Below, one piece after another: positions 1-11,400 of a stretch of DNA of 64,000 nt. The position numbers and the translations under genes were made by a program. The stretch is from NCBI RefSeq assembly GCF_904849725.1, contig NC_058522.1, forward strand, positions 432,603,529-432,667,528, read 5' to 3'. Position 1 is the stretch's first letter. Every line of letters starts with the position of its first letter. The notes beneath the pieces were generated by a model. It did no database searches. It had not been told where the DNA came from and worked only from the letters and a program-made list of their open reading frames with translations. Origin of the DNA: Hordeum vulgare subsp. vulgare (Eukaryota > Streptophyta > Magnoliopsida > Poales > Poaceae).

Positions 1-633
1 TCTGAAAATCGTGATGAAATTCATGAAGTGATTCACGAGGGATCCTTGAATGAAAATCATGATTGCAATGGTTTCACTATAAATTCTATTAGTGACAATC
101 ATGCTAAAAATATGCAAAACCCTAAGCGTGGGGATGCTAGTTTTGCTATGTCCACTACTTGTTGCAATGATCGTGATTGGGGTAATGATTTTTCTTATGA
201 TCTTCAAAATTTGTTTAAGCCTCATGATGATTATGATATTTGCAATGTTATTGAAAGTGGGTTTGGAGAAGTCATGACTTTAGTTGATGATAATCCCACT
301 ATTTTTGAAGAGCCTCAACTTTGCATGCATGTGGATCATGAAAAGAATATCCTTTGTTATAGCTATATTGTTGAATTTGGTTATGATCCCACATGTAATT
401 GCTATGAGAGAGGAAAATATTGTGGTAGAAACTTTCATGTTACCAAATTACCTCTCGTTATGTTGAGATTGCTATTGTCTCTTTCTTCTTCCTTGCATTT
501 GGTAACTTTTGGTTGTCTTGCCAATTTGTTCTCCTATAAAATGCCTATGCATAGGAAGTATGTTAGACTTATATGTGATTCTCACATGCTTTATGATGCT
601 CTCGTTGTGCTTCAGTTCTTGTCTTTTGTGTGA
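1..633 (+). CDS. Partial ORF of gypsy element G1, unknown function
   Basis: The frame is open from base 1 to a stop at 631-633, so the start lies outside the window and no start codon can be chosen. The product is rich in Asp, Asn and Cys/His, with a C-terminal hydrophobic stretch (about residues 150-180) and the motif YKMPMHRKYVRL. A homologous but diverged block, including a CNYYERG motif and YDMPMHRKRVRL, lies on the minus strand at 43201-43863 in copy G2. Conservation between the two copies shows this is a real element-encoded protein. I do not recognise a known domain. It sits in the same place in both copies, upstream of the hairpin pair and the long 3' noncoding region. Confidence 0.6.
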   Translation, partial: SENRDEIHEVIHEGSLNENHDCNGFTINSISDNHAKNMQNPKRGDASFAMSTTCCNDRDWGNDFSYDLQNLFKPHDDYDICNVIESGFGEVMTLVDDNPTIFEEPQLCMHVDHEKNILCYSYIVEFGYDPTCNCYERGKYCGRNFHVTKLPLVMLRLLLSLSSSLHLVTFGCLANLFSYKMPMHRKYVRLICDSHMLYDALVVLQFLSFV

Positions 634-1301
634 GCATTATTGAATTATCAATGCCTAGCTAGGGGCGTTAAAGAATAGTGCTTGTTGGGAGGCAACCCAA
701 TGAATTTATTTCTCTTTCTTTCTATTTTGTTGCGTCCACACTATTATAATTCTGTTGTGATTGTGTCTTTTGTGTTTCTTTTTGTGTTTGAGCCAAGCAA
801 AACCTTTATGACTAGTCTTGGTAATGGTTGTTTGATCCTGCTGGAAAAAGACAGAAACTTTTCGCTCACGAGATGATTTTTCATTTTTATTCAGAAAGAG
901 CTTTTGAGTTGATTATTTTTGCTGCTGGTTGATATGACTTTTTCGCAGACAGTCGTAGTTTGTCAGAAGTTTTGAGGTACCAGAAGTATACGAAGTATAC
1001 AGATTGCTACAGACTTGTCTGTTTTTGACATATTCTGTTTTTGTTGAGTTGGTTGCTTGTTTTGATGAAACTATGGTTAGTATCGGGGGGGGGGTACTAG
1101 ACATGGAAAAGTGAGAATACAGTGGCCCAACACTAATATAAATAGAAATCAAGATTGCTACAGTACCTAAAGAGGTGGTAGTTTGTTTTCTTGTGCTAAT
1201 GATATCACGAGTTTCTGTTTAAGTTTTGTGTTGTGAAGTTTTCAAGTTTTGGGTGATGTTCTCATGGACAAAGAGATAAGGAGTGGAAAGAGCTCAATCT
1301 T
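634..1301 (+). other. Noncoding internal region of G1
   Basis: Transition from the small ORF to the 3' noncoding region. It contains the phrase TTGGGAGGCAACCCAATG (683-700), matched in reverse orientation near 54003-54023 in copy G3 and more loosely near 43253-43268 in G2, and a G homopolymer near 1085-1096. No gene seen. Confidence 0.6.
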
Positions 1302-1381
1302 GGGGATGCCCAAGGCATCCCAAGTCAAATTCAAGGACACCAAAAAGCCTAAGCTTGGGGATGCCCCGGGAAGGCATCCCC
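1302..1381 (+). other. Pair of conserved hairpins in gypsy internal region
   Basis: First stem GGATGCC (1304-1310) pairs with GGCATCC (1314-1320) around a 3-base loop. Second stem GGGGATGCC (1357-1365) pairs with GGCATCCCC (1373-1381) around a 7-base loop. The same pair occurs in inverted orientation in copies G2 (42427-42448 and 42487-42506) and G3 (53320-53344, with a decayed partner near 53381-53401). Function unknown; an RNA packaging or stability structure is one possibility. Confidence 0.6.
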
Positions 1382-1556
1382 TCTTTCGTCTTCAATCCAT
1401 CGGTAACGTTACTTGGAGCTATATTTTTATCCACCACATGATATGTGTTTTGCTTGGAGCGTCCTGTTTCTTAGGAGTCTTTTTTTTGTGTCACAATCAT
1501 CCTTGCTGCACACCTTTAGAGAGAGACATGCACTCATCGTGATTTTGCTAGAATTA

Positions 1557-1566
1557 TCATAGTGCT
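1557..1566. repeat. Target-site duplication, left copy (LINE)
   Basis: TCATAGTGCT here is repeated at 2702-2711 immediately after the (TTG)n tail of the LINE. The flanking gypsy sequence reads through when the LINE is removed. Confidence 0.8.
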
Positions 1567-2617
1567 GCACTTGGTGTTCATTGATTTGGAGAAGGCCTAT
1601 GATAAGATACCTCAGAATGTCATGTGGTGGGCCTTGGAGAAACGCAAAGTCCCAATAAAGTACATTACCCTCATCAAGGATATGTATGATAATGTTGTGA
1701 CAAGTGTTCGAACAAGTGATGTCGACACCGATGACTTTCCGATTAGAATAGGGCTACACCAAGGGTCAGCTTTGAGCCCTTATCTTTTTGATTTGGCGAT
1801 GGATGAGGTCACAAGGGATATACAAGGAGATATCCCATGGTGTATGCTCTTTGCGGATGATGTGGTGCTAGTCGATGATAGTTGAACGGGGGTTGATAGA
1901 AAGTTAGATTTATGGAGGTGGACTCTAGAATTGAAAGGTGTTAGGCTTAGTAGAACTAAAACTAAATACATGAGGTGCAGTTTTAGTGCTACTAGGCACG
2001 AGGATGGAGAGGTTAGCCTTGGTGGGCAGGTGGTATCGGAGAGAGACACGTTTCAATATTTGGGGTCCATGTTGCAGAAGGATGGAGATATCGATGAAGA
2101 CGTGGGCCACCGAATCAAGGCTGGGTGGATGAAGTGGCGCCAAGCTTGTGGCGTACTCTGTGACAAGAGAGTGCCACAAAAGCTAAAAGGCAGGTTTTAT
2201 AGGACAGCTATCCGACCTGCGATGTTGTATGGCGCGGAGTGTTGGCCAACCAAGAGACGACATATCCAACAGTTAGGTGTAGCAGAGATGCGCATGTTGA
2301 GATGGATATGTGGCCACACAAGGAAGGATCGGGTACGGAATGACTATATACGAGAGAGACTTGGGGTAGCACCGATTGAAGAGAAGCTGGTCCATCATCG
2401 TCTCAGATGGTTTGGACATATTCAACGGAGGCCACCGGAAGCGCCGGTGCATAGCGGACGGATAAAGCGTGCTGAGAATGTTAAGAGGGGTTGTGGTAGA
2501 CCAAACTTGACATGGGAGGAGTCCGTTAAGAGAGACCTGAAGGTTTCGAATATCAACAAAGACTTAGCCATGGACAAGGGTGCGTGGAAGTTAGCTATCC
2601 ACGTTCCGGAGCCATGA
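1567..2617 (+). pseudogene. RTE LINE reverse transcriptase, truncated, one in-frame stop
   Basis: Codes for part of the element's reverse transcriptase, which copies the LINE RNA at the nicked target. Visible motifs are FIDLEKAYD near the start, GLHQGSALSPYLF, and the catalytic FADD (as CMLFADDVVL) around 1846-1875. After an in-frame TGA at 1883-1885 the same frame continues to 2617 through the thumb and C-terminal region with RTAIRPAMLYGAECW and a zinc-ribbon-free tail ending HVPEP. The TGA is compatible with a C-to-T change of an arginine CGA codon. The first residues overlap the target duplication, so the true boundary is 1567. Not functional: endonuclease absent and frame interrupted. Confidence 0.85.
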
Positions 2618-2701
2618 CTTGGCTTCGAGATCTTATGGGTTTCAACTCTAGCCTACCCCAACTTGTTTGGGACTGAAAGGCTTGGTTGTTGTTGTTGTTG
2701 C
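1567..2701 (+). mobile_element. 5'-truncated RTE-type non-LTR retrotransposon (LINE)
   Basis: The element is bounded by a 10-bp target duplication (TCATAGTGCT at 1557-1566 and 2702-2711) and ends in a short TTG tandem tail (about 2686-2700), which is the usual 3' end of RTE elements rather than poly(A). Only the C-terminal half of the reverse transcriptase and the following domain remain; the apurinic endonuclease is missing. This is a typical dead-on-arrival truncated insertion into gypsy copy G1. Confidence 0.88.
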
Positions 2702-2711
2702 TCATAGTGCT
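2702..2711. repeat. Target-site duplication, right copy (LINE)
   Basis: TCATAGTGCT, identical to 1557-1566. Confidence 0.8.
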
Positions 2712-4466
2712 TCACTATATCTTTTGAGCTAGATAATTTTGCTCTATGTGCTTCACTTAGATCTTTTAGAGCACAGCGGTGCGAGACTTGGTAGTTGGCT
2801 TATGATTTGAAAGTAGTCCCAAAGGTGATAAGTACCCAAAGAGGATACAAAAACCTCCATCTTCATGTGCATTGAGTAGAAAGAGAAGTTTTGATTCCTC
2901 TCAATTAGTTTTGAGACGTGGATTTGGTAATACTAAGAGTTATGTTAGTAGGGTGTTTTGAATCTATAAATACTTGTGTTGAAGTTAGTGATTCCCGTAG
3001 CATGCACGTGTGGTGAACCGCTATGTTAGGAAGTCAGAGCATAATTGATCTATTGATTGTCATCCTTTGTGTTGAGGTCGGGATCGCGCGATGGTTAACA
3101 CCTACCAACCCTTCCCCTAGGAGTATGCGTTTAGCACTTTGTTTCGATTACTAATAAAAACTTTCGCAATAAGTATGTGAGTTCTTAATGGCTAATGTGA
3201 GTCCATGGTATAGATGCACTTTCACCTTCCACCATTGCTAGCCTCTCTAGTGCCGCGCAACTTTCGCCGGTGCACAAACCCACCACATGCCTTTCTCAAA
3301 ACAGCCACCATACCTATCTACTATGACATTTTCATAGCCATTCCAAGATATATTGCCATGCAACTCCCACCGTTCTATCTCATGACTTGTGCCGTCACTC
3401 TCATATTGCCATTGCATGATCGTAAGATAGCTAGCGAGATGTTTCAACGTCATACGCCAAGCTAGATTGTTGCACATCCCGGTACACTGCCGAAGGCATT
3501 TCCTATAGAAGTCATTTCTAAGGTTTGAGCTGTGAGTAAATAAAAGTGTGATGATCATCATTATTATAGCATTGTCCCATGTGAGGAAATAAAAAATAAA
3601 AAAAATAAAAAAAGGAGGCCAAAGAGCCCAAAAATAAAAAAAAGAGAAAAAAGAGTGGCCTAAGAGCCCAAATAAAAAAAGAAGAGAGAAAAAGAGAGAA
3701 GGGACAAGGCTACTATCTTTTTCCACACTTGTGCTTCATAATAGCACCATGTTCTTAATGATTGAGAGCCTCTCGTTTCGTCACCACCATATGCTAGTGG
3801 GAATCTTCATTATATAACTTGGCTTGTATATTCCAATGATGGGCTTCCTCAAAATTGCCCTAGGTCTTCGTGAGCAAGCAAGTTAGATGCACACCCACTA
3901 GTTTTCCTTTTGAGCTTTCACATACTTATAGCTCTAGTGCATCCTTTGTTTGGTAATCCCTACTCATTCACATTGATATCTATTAATGGGCATCTCCATA
4001 GCCCTTTGATACGCCGAGTCAATGTGACCATCTCCTCCTTTTTGTCTCACAACCACCACCACACTCTATTCCACCTATAGTTCTATATCCACGGCTCATG
4101 CTCATGTATTGCGTGATAGTTATAAAAAGTTTGAGAAAGTAAGAATGCGAAAACAATTACTTGGCCAATACCGGGGTTGTGCATGATTTACATTAGTTGT
4201 GTGAGGATGATGGAGCATAGCCAGACTATATGATTTTGTAGGGATAACTTTCCTTGGCCTCATTATTTTGAAAGTTCATTATTACCTTGCTAGTTTGCTT
4301 GAAGTATTATTGTTTTCATGTCAATAGAAAACTATTGTTTTGAATCTTACAGATCTGAATATTCATGTCACATGAAAGAAGTTGCAAAGGACAACTATGC
4401 TAGGTAGCATTCCACATCAAAAATTCATTCTTTATCACTTCCCTACTCGAGGACGAGCAGGAGTTA
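2712..4466 (+). other. Long noncoding 3' internal region of G1
   Basis: No credible gene. The stretch aligns by eye in inverted orientation with 40780-42200 (G2), 51303-53160 (G3) and 60820-62289 (G4). Landmarks are repeated phrases around AGTGCTTCACTTAGATC, an A-rich tract at about 3590-3690, and a sequence around 3060-3130 with GATCGCGCGATGGTTAAC. Open frames here on both strands are not conserved between copies. Confidence 0.65.
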
Positions 4467-4480
4467 AGCTTGGGGATGCT
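4467..4480 (+). promoter_or_regulatory. Polypurine tract of G1
   Basis: AGCTTGGGGATGCT directly precedes the LTR start TGATACGTCTCC. The same motif abuts the LTRs of G2 (35695-35712, minus) and G4 (60804-60819, minus). It primes plus-strand DNA synthesis. Confidence 0.75.
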
Positions 4481-5988
4481 TGATACGTCTCCAACGTATC
4501 TATAATTTTTGATGGTTTCATGCTATTATCTTGTCAAACTTTGGATGTTTTGCATGCCTTTTATATATTTTTTGGGACTAACTTATTAACTCAGTGCCAA
4601 GTGTCAGTTCCTGTTTTTCCCATGTATTGACCCCTTTCAGAGGAGGATTTTAAACGGAGTCCAAATGGAACGAAACTGTCAAAAAGATTTTTTCCAAAAC
4701 AGAAGAAGATCAGGAAGCCTGAGAATTAGGGCAGGGGGCGTGCAGGGACCCCACAAGCCCCCTAGCCGCGGCCAGGGGGGGCCGCGCCTCCCAGACTTGT
4801 GGGCTCCCTGGGCCACCTCTGCCCTAGGTCTTTCGCCTATATATTCCCTAAAATCCTAGAAAAAATTAGGAGATCATCCAAAGTACTTTTCCGCCGCCGC
4901 AAGCTTCTGTCTCCGCAAGATCCCATCTGGGGCGCGTTCTGGTGCCCTGCCAGAGGGGGATTCAGATACGGAGGGCTTCTTCATCAACACCATGACCTCT
5001 CCGATGATGCATCAGTAGTTCACCATAGACCTACGGGTCCATAGCTAGTAGCTAGATGGCTTCTTCTCTCTCTTGGATCTTCAATACAAAGTTCTCCATG
5101 ATCCTCATGGAGATCTATCCGATATAATCTTCTTTTGCGGTGTGTTTGTCAAGATCCGATGAATTGTGGATTTATGATCAGATTATCTATGAATCTTATT
5201 TGAGTTTCTTCTGATCTCTCTTATGCATGATTTCATATCCTTGTAATTATCTTCGAGTTGTGGGTTTTGTCTGGCCAACTAGATCTATGATTCTTGAAAT
5301 GGGAGAAGTGCTTGGTTTTGGGTTCATACCGTGCGGTGACCTCACCCAGTGACAGAAGGGGTAGCGAGGCACGCATCGTGTTGTTGCCATCAAGGGTAAA
5401 AAGATGGGGTTTTCATCATTGGTTTGAGATTATCCCTCTACATCATGTCATCTTGCTTAAGGCGTTACTCTGTTCGTCATGAACTCAAGACACTAGATGC
5501 ATGTTGGATAGCGGTTGATGTGTGGAGTATTAGTAGTAGATGCAGAAAGTATCGGTCTACTTGTCTCGGACGTGATGCCTATATGTATGATCATTGTCTT
5601 AGATATCGTCATGACTTTGCGCGGTTCTATCAATTGCTCGACAGTAATTTGTTCGCCCACCATAATATTTGCTATTTTGAGAGAAGCCTCTAGTGAACAC
5701 TATGGCCCCCGGGTCTACTCCACACCATATTTTCAGCCTTACTCTTTTTCTTCGTTGCACTTTCCACCTTCAGATCTCACTTTGCAATCAATCTTGAAGG
5801 GATTGACAACCCCTTTATAGCGTTGGGTGCAAGATTTTTGTGTTTGTGCAGGTACTCTGGACTTGACGAGATTCTCCTACTGGATTGATACCTTGGTTCT
5901 CAAACTGAGGGAAATACTTACTTCTGCTATGCTGCATCACCCTTTCCTCTTCAAGGGGAAAAAACGGACGCAAGCTCAAGAGGTAGCA
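4481..5988 (+). repeat. LTR of gypsy G1
   Basis: About 1.5 kb, starting TGATACGTCTCC and ending GGTAGCA. Start fixed by the polypurine tract on its left, end by alignment to the LTR of copy G3 (54999-56581, minus). A TATATATT motif lies near 4838-4846. It is followed at 6000 by an intact primer-binding site, so it is flanked as both a 3' and a 5' LTR. Confidence 0.8.
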
Positions 5989-5999
5989 AGAAGAATTTC

Positions 6000-6017
6000 T
6001 GGCGCCGTTGCCGGGGA
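6000..6017 (+). promoter_or_regulatory. Primer-binding site, tRNA-Asp type
   Basis: TGGCGCCGTTGCCGGGGA, complementary to the 3' end of plant tRNA-Asp as I remember it, lies 11 bases after the LTR end. Degenerate versions occur at 44749-44766 and 54970-54987 (minus) and 59136-59153 (plus). Confidence 0.75.
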
Positions 6018-6039
6018 AGGATTTTTGTTGCCGTAGCAA

Positions 6040-7354
6040 GAAGACATAGCAGTTCCTGACCTGGAGTCACAGTTGGTGGAGGCTCTCCGGGCAACTCCTG
6101 ACTGGACGATACCCTACATGGCTTATCTAGCTCGGGGCGAGTTGCCAGCTGATGAAGTTTTTGCTAGGCAAATCGTGTGGCGGTGCAAGTCCATGGCTAT
6201 ACACAAAGGCGAGTTGCACAAACGAAGTACTTGTGGGGTTTTCCAGCGCAGTGTCTCGCCGAAAGAAGGGCGAGATATTCTCAACGAGATACATGCAGGC
6301 GATCGTGGACACCATGACGGGTCATGATATTTGGTGTTAAAAGCTTTTTTCCATGATTTCTACTGGTTGACGGCTCATGCCGATGTAGAGGACATAGTGC
6401 ATCGATGCGACGGATGTCAGAAGTTTGGACGTCACGCACATGTGCCAACTCAGGAATTGTGCATGATCCCAATTACATGGCCTTTCGGAGTTTGGGGGCT
6501 TGACATGGTCGACCCGTTTAAAAAGTCTTCTGACAAAAAGACCCATCTGCTGGTGGCGGTTGATAAGTTTACCAAGTGGGTTGAAGTAGAGCTGGTTAGC
6601 AATTGCGAAGGAGAGACAACCGTCAAATTCCTCAAGAAGCTGATTTTCCGTTTTGGTTATTCCCATAGAATCATTACTGATAATGGTACTAATTTTTCTA
6701 AGGGGGCAATGAAAGAGTTCTTCTAACGAGAGCACATCTGGCTTGATGTTTCCGCAGTAGCTCATCCACAGTCTAACGGTCAAGCTGAGCGGGCTAACCA
6801 GGAAATCTTGCGTGGGATCAAGTCCCGGCTCATGGTTACTCTGCAACGCACTCCAATTTGTTGGGTCAAAGAACTTCCTTCTGTACTTTGGAGTATCAGA
6901 ACAACACCAAACAAACCTACTGGTTACACTCCTTTTTTCCTCGTCTATGGGGCGGAGGTGGTTCTCCCAAGTGATATAAGGCATGATTCTCCCAGATTCT
7001 CCGCATACATAGAAGCCGATAATGAGCAAGCACGTCAGGATTCTTTGGATTCTCTCGAGGAGGCGTGATTTAGCCGCATCACGATCGACAATCTACCAAC
7101 AAGACTTGCATTGTTACCACAGTCGACGAGTCAAGAGCCGGGTCTTCCAGGAGGGCGACTTGGTGCTTCGACTAATTCAAGATCATACGGGTATGCACAA
7201 GCTTTCACCTTCATGGGAGGGACCTTTCGTCGTCAGCAGAAACCTCGGCAACGGCTTGTATTACTTGATTGATCTACGCGCTGACAAGCCGACCATGGAG
7301 GAGGAGACAACTCGCTCGTGGAACATTGAGCATCCGCGACCCTATTATACTTAG
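6040..7354 (+). pseudogene. Gypsy integrase, broken
   Basis: Inserts element DNA into the chromosome. The frame starts in the linker before integrase (ATPDWTIPYMAYL), then the His-Cys zinc region (CDGCQKFGRHAH), the first catalytic Asp in WGLDMVDPF, the second in IITDNGTNF, and the Glu in SNGQAERANQ near 6774-6800, so the D-D-E triad is present. The C-terminal part contains GDLVLRLIQ and LSPSWEGPFVV and ends at 7352-7354. It is interrupted by in-frame stops at 6325-6327 and 6724-6726 and a frameshift near 7060. No chromodomain is seen, which fits the Tat lineage. A long minus-strand frame over the same bases is only its shadow. Confidence 0.88.
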
Positions 7355-8475
7355 AGCCACTGGCTCCTTATCCATGTACATACTTAGGTAATTGTGTACT
7401 CTTTACATTACATCAATAAAGCCGACGCCCATGAAATTAGGGGTCTTTGCCATTTCAGCCTATACTTGAGCATGAGTCTTTATTGATTAGAATAAGCCGC
7501 TGAAGAGGATGAGTCGCTGCCAAGGAGGCCATCCAAACATGGACGCTATTAGTATCAAAGAGAGTGAGTCGCCCTAATGTGATCACTCAAACATGGATAC
7601 TAGTAAAGCCAAAGAGGATCAAGTGCCATGATGCACGATTCAAACATAGGCGCCAATGTATGATCATTAACGATACAAACAGGCTTACTTGGGGGCTACT
7701 AGTCCCCAGGTCATTTAGCAGTAATAGCATTGTCTTCCTCTATCATATGCCCGTTTTTCCTTGACCATAGGTCATTTGGGGGCTTCTAACTCATTGAGTC
7801 CCGCCTTACTACCCTCTTGGCTAGCGAAAAATTAACGCATTACAATGGTTATACTGGACTGTATGTTTTGCGACTCGCCCATAAGACCCGTGTACTCTTG
7901 GCGAGTCAATCCAATATTGGACTCTGAGCTTCCAAGCTTAAAACATTGAGGTACTTGCGAGAGCCAACATATGGAAAATAGACAAACCATGGGTTCATCA
8001 AACCTGCTTCACTGAAGCTTGACCTGAGCTTGATCAACCAGTCTAATCATATAAAGGTTTTTACAAAAACCTCTTAGGGTATGACTAGAGCCTGGCAAGC
8101 CCGTATACCCGCAGTGACTCACTGAGCCAGCTTAATTTCCACCTCATATGGTGTTATATTTTCAGGCAGAGATTCAATAGTTTTGTTGACTCATTCAAAT
8201 TAGGCGATGATCAAGGAAGAAAGAACACAATACTTTCTAAACCGCCGATAGCCAAAACAAGGCGACTTATATTACAAGGTAACGCCAGGAAAGTTTGGCA
8301 TCCCTCTTAATGCAAGTACATAAGCAGTTTTAAATATGCTCAAAAGCGAATTACATGGCTCATAAAGGCCAAAAGTTTTTCTATATTAACCCGGTGGCAA
8401 GTTTCCTCCGGGTTCAGTCTCTTCTTTAGGTTGAAGTTTTGAAGGTCGCCACATTTAAGCCGCCACCGGGTCACC
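7355..8475 (+). other. Noncoding spacer between integrase and antisense gene
   Basis: About 1.1 kb with no supported gene. It has repeated element phrases such as GAGTCGCC and TTGGGGGCTACTAG. It would hold the 3' UTR of the antisense gene. Confidence 0.6.
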
Positions 8476-11400
8476 CTATGCCGAGTTTTCGTGGTCTTGG
8501 ATCTGGAAGTTATCCACATCCCAGGTGCAATTGATTAATGCATGAAATTCAGCTTCTTCTATCAAGATGGTTGACGGGTCAGCATCAGAGGCAAAAAGAT
8601 GCATACGACGCCAAGGAGTCAATCCATTGGTGTGAAACTGGGAGTCGCCACACGCTTACAGTCATCATCATAAGCCACCTGATACTTTGATAGATCAAGG
8701 CTCTCACCAAGCCGGCTTGCCGCAGGGCGAACATCATTTACACACTGAGCATAGTCTTCTTGCGTAAACTCCGAGCTGTCATCCTTATATTCAGGAAACC
8801 CGCGAGCTATTTCATCCGGCTTGAGCTCTGGAGCATAGGCTATTGATCGGCTCGTAGCTGCGATCAGGCCTTTCCGTGCGAATGATTTCCTTATTTCCTC
8901 TATATGCTGGGGAATGGTTGAGAGCCGCCTTTAGCATATCCTTGATATATTTCACTGGGCCTTTGTCCCCCCATACACCCTTGACGGCCAGTGAGCCTCC
9001 AACATAGAGTTGCTCTGTAAGGGTGTATATCGCCTTTAGCTTCAGAACATAATCATCCTGAAGATTGGTGGATCGAGGGCATGCAAGGAGCAAATGAGAC
9101 ATAAGTCTCCTGGCACCTTGTGTCCTTTGCAAAAATTATAACATGCACTATATCAAGGACTTACCAAATATAGCATTGGTCATATTGGAGATGTGTCGAC
9201 GAAGACCAGTCAATTCTTCCGTGACTTGTTTCAATTGGCCTTCGGCATTTTCCGCACGTTTCACCAGGGCGGCTCTCTCAGCTTCAGTTGACTCTTTGTA
9301 ACAAAGATGCTCAACCTTGACCTTTTCAAGTTCTGTCAATGTGGCTCAAAGTTTTTCCTTTGCCGCTGCCCTGGCGTCTTGCTGACGTCCCCAACTTTTT
9401 TTCATCCCACTTAAGGATGTGTCAGTTTGACTTATAGTCCCCTACAAAATCAAGAAGGAAGGATGAGTGACCTTATCGCAACTTGTCCGCATTGATCGGT
9501 GGACATCAAGTCTCAAGCACATTGCAAGCAATACACTTGACACTTGGGGGCTAATGTATTTGCTTCTATAAAAAAGGGGGCAGATTAATAAACAAGACCT
9601 GTCTCATCTTCAAGAAGATGACCCGACCCTTGGGGGCTAAAGGTTGAAGTTTTCAAGATTATTAAACAAGACCCGGCTCATCTTCAAGAAGATGACCCGG
9701 CCCTTGGGGGCTACAAGTTGAAGTTTTTCAACATTATTAAAGAAGACCCAACTCATCTTCAAGAAGACGACCCGTCCCTTAGGGGCTACAGGTTGAAGTT
9801 TTCAAATATTATTAAACAAGACCCGCCTCATCTTCAAGAAGATGATCCGACCCTTGGGGGCTATAGGTTGAAGTTTTTCAAGATTATTAAGCAAGATCCG
9901 GCTCATCTTTAAGAAGATGACCCGACCCTTGGGGGCTACAGGTTGAAGTTTTACAAGATTATTAAGCAAGACCCGACTCATATTCAAGAAGATAACCCGA
10001 CACTTGGGGGCTACAGAGGGATATGTGGGGTAATTTATTCCATAACACCATACCTCGTATCTTTTCTTCATCATGTTCACCGGGCCAACTTCAAAGTATC
10101 GGCTCACGGAAAGGCGGGTTAAATATCCTGCATGCATCTCTTCAAAATTCAGCTTCTCGATATTGGGGAGTTCAAGTGCAGATTTTCCTTTGACCATCTT
10201 AGTTGAGACGTCCTCGGCAGTATGCTTAGCCAACACATTACGGATGGGCGTCGTATGACCCGTCCGAATAATGACAACAACATCTTCTTCAGGCATGGCG
10301 TCTTTGGATGACTTCAGGGGACTTGGCGGGTTCAGATTTTCTTTCTGGCTTGGATCCATGGTCATATCATTAGTTTTTGGCGGATTGGCTTGAACATCAG
10401 GGATATTATCCATGGGAGTGCTTTTTGGAGGATCAGTATAAGTTCCAGTTGGTTCATATGGAATATCGTGGATGGAGGCATCTGTTTCTTCGATTTCAGG
10501 CTTTTCAATATTTGGAGCTGACCCCCCGGTTTTCCGTTTCTTTGCTTGAGCTCTAAAAACTGAAAGGTTAAGACATATATAATGACATGTGAATGACATA
10601 TGAAGTATTGAAACAAGGGTTCGTGAAGCGAATAGTAACATACCCCGCAAGACGAATAATGGGTGGCAATTTTGAGGATGTTGAGTCGCCAGATGAAGGA
10701 TGAGACACCTATTACAGTAGAAAAATTTGGTGAGTTTGAGCAAGTTGACAATATACTTGATAAGGAAAGAGAAGGTACCTCAGTGCGACGCTTGCGGCCG
10801 GATGTTTTTTCAGGCACACCCGCCATAAGATCACTTGAAGAGCTACAGGTGTCGCGTTTTGGAGTATGCAGAGCCTTCTTCAAAAGGAAGTTAGGATAGA
10901 AATGAGCATCTGGGTGATTCATAGGGACTTTCCTACAAACCCTCCTTTGAGGTCTTTCCAAGGAAATATTTGAATCAGAAGATATTGAAATTAACTCAGC
11001 ATCTTCAGCGTCACTTTCAACGTCACCCCCTCGAGAAACAAGATAAATGATTAGAACAAGCGTATGATACAACAACGGGATAGTCCGGACATTTACCTCA
11101 GACAATTCTTCAATATTTTTTGACTCGCCCATGACAGATGACTCGCCCACACCTGTCTTGGCTTTCTTCTTCTTGGCGAGAGTCTTGACCCTTTTAACGG
11201 GCGGCTTTACTATCCTACGTTTCCATAAGGGTGTGTTTGTGTACAACAAGGGAAGTCAGTCCTACAAGATATCAAAGGGAAATACCAAATAATACGAGTA
11301 AGGGATGAATTTATTTACCTCAAGAGTCGGATTCGCAATGTAGAATGGTTTCAAACCAATTTTGGAACAAGCTTCTTTGGGTTCACCACATAATTTATTC

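Larger units (their letters stand above)
1..5988 (+). mobile_element. Ty3/gypsy LTR element, copy G1 (Athila-like, 5' truncated by window)
   Basis: The internal region runs from the window start to a polypurine tract at 4467-4480 and an LTR at 4481-5988. The same internal order (conserved small ORF, paired hairpins, A-rich stretch, polypurine tract AGCTTGGGGATGCT) recurs on the minus strand in copies at 34163-45965, 51303-56581 and 59154-62289, which is how I defined the family. No gag, protease, RT or integrase is visible in this part, so the element may be non-autonomous. A LINE is inserted at 1567-2701. The TGATA...TA(T/G)CA ends and tRNA-Asp type primer site are like Sabrina/WHAM-type elements of Triticeae; the exact family name is uncertain. 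Confidence 0.85.

Noticed and set aside
3247..3726. 159-codon minus-strand frame rich in Phe and Leu
   Set aside because: The Phe-rich part comes from an A-rich low-complexity tract; the corresponding region of other gypsy copies does not keep the frame.
6000..6017. Match to tRNA sequence considered as a tRNA gene
   Set aside because: Only the 18 bases complementary to a tRNA 3' end are present, in primer-site position; no cloverleaf.
6337..7029. 230-codon minus-strand frame
   Set aside because: Mirror image of the gypsy integrase on the plus strand, which has clear catalytic motifs.
9596..10014. Array considered as CRISPR or phage-type iterons
   Set aside because: Units are contiguous with no unique spacers, and the context is a plant retrotransposon.
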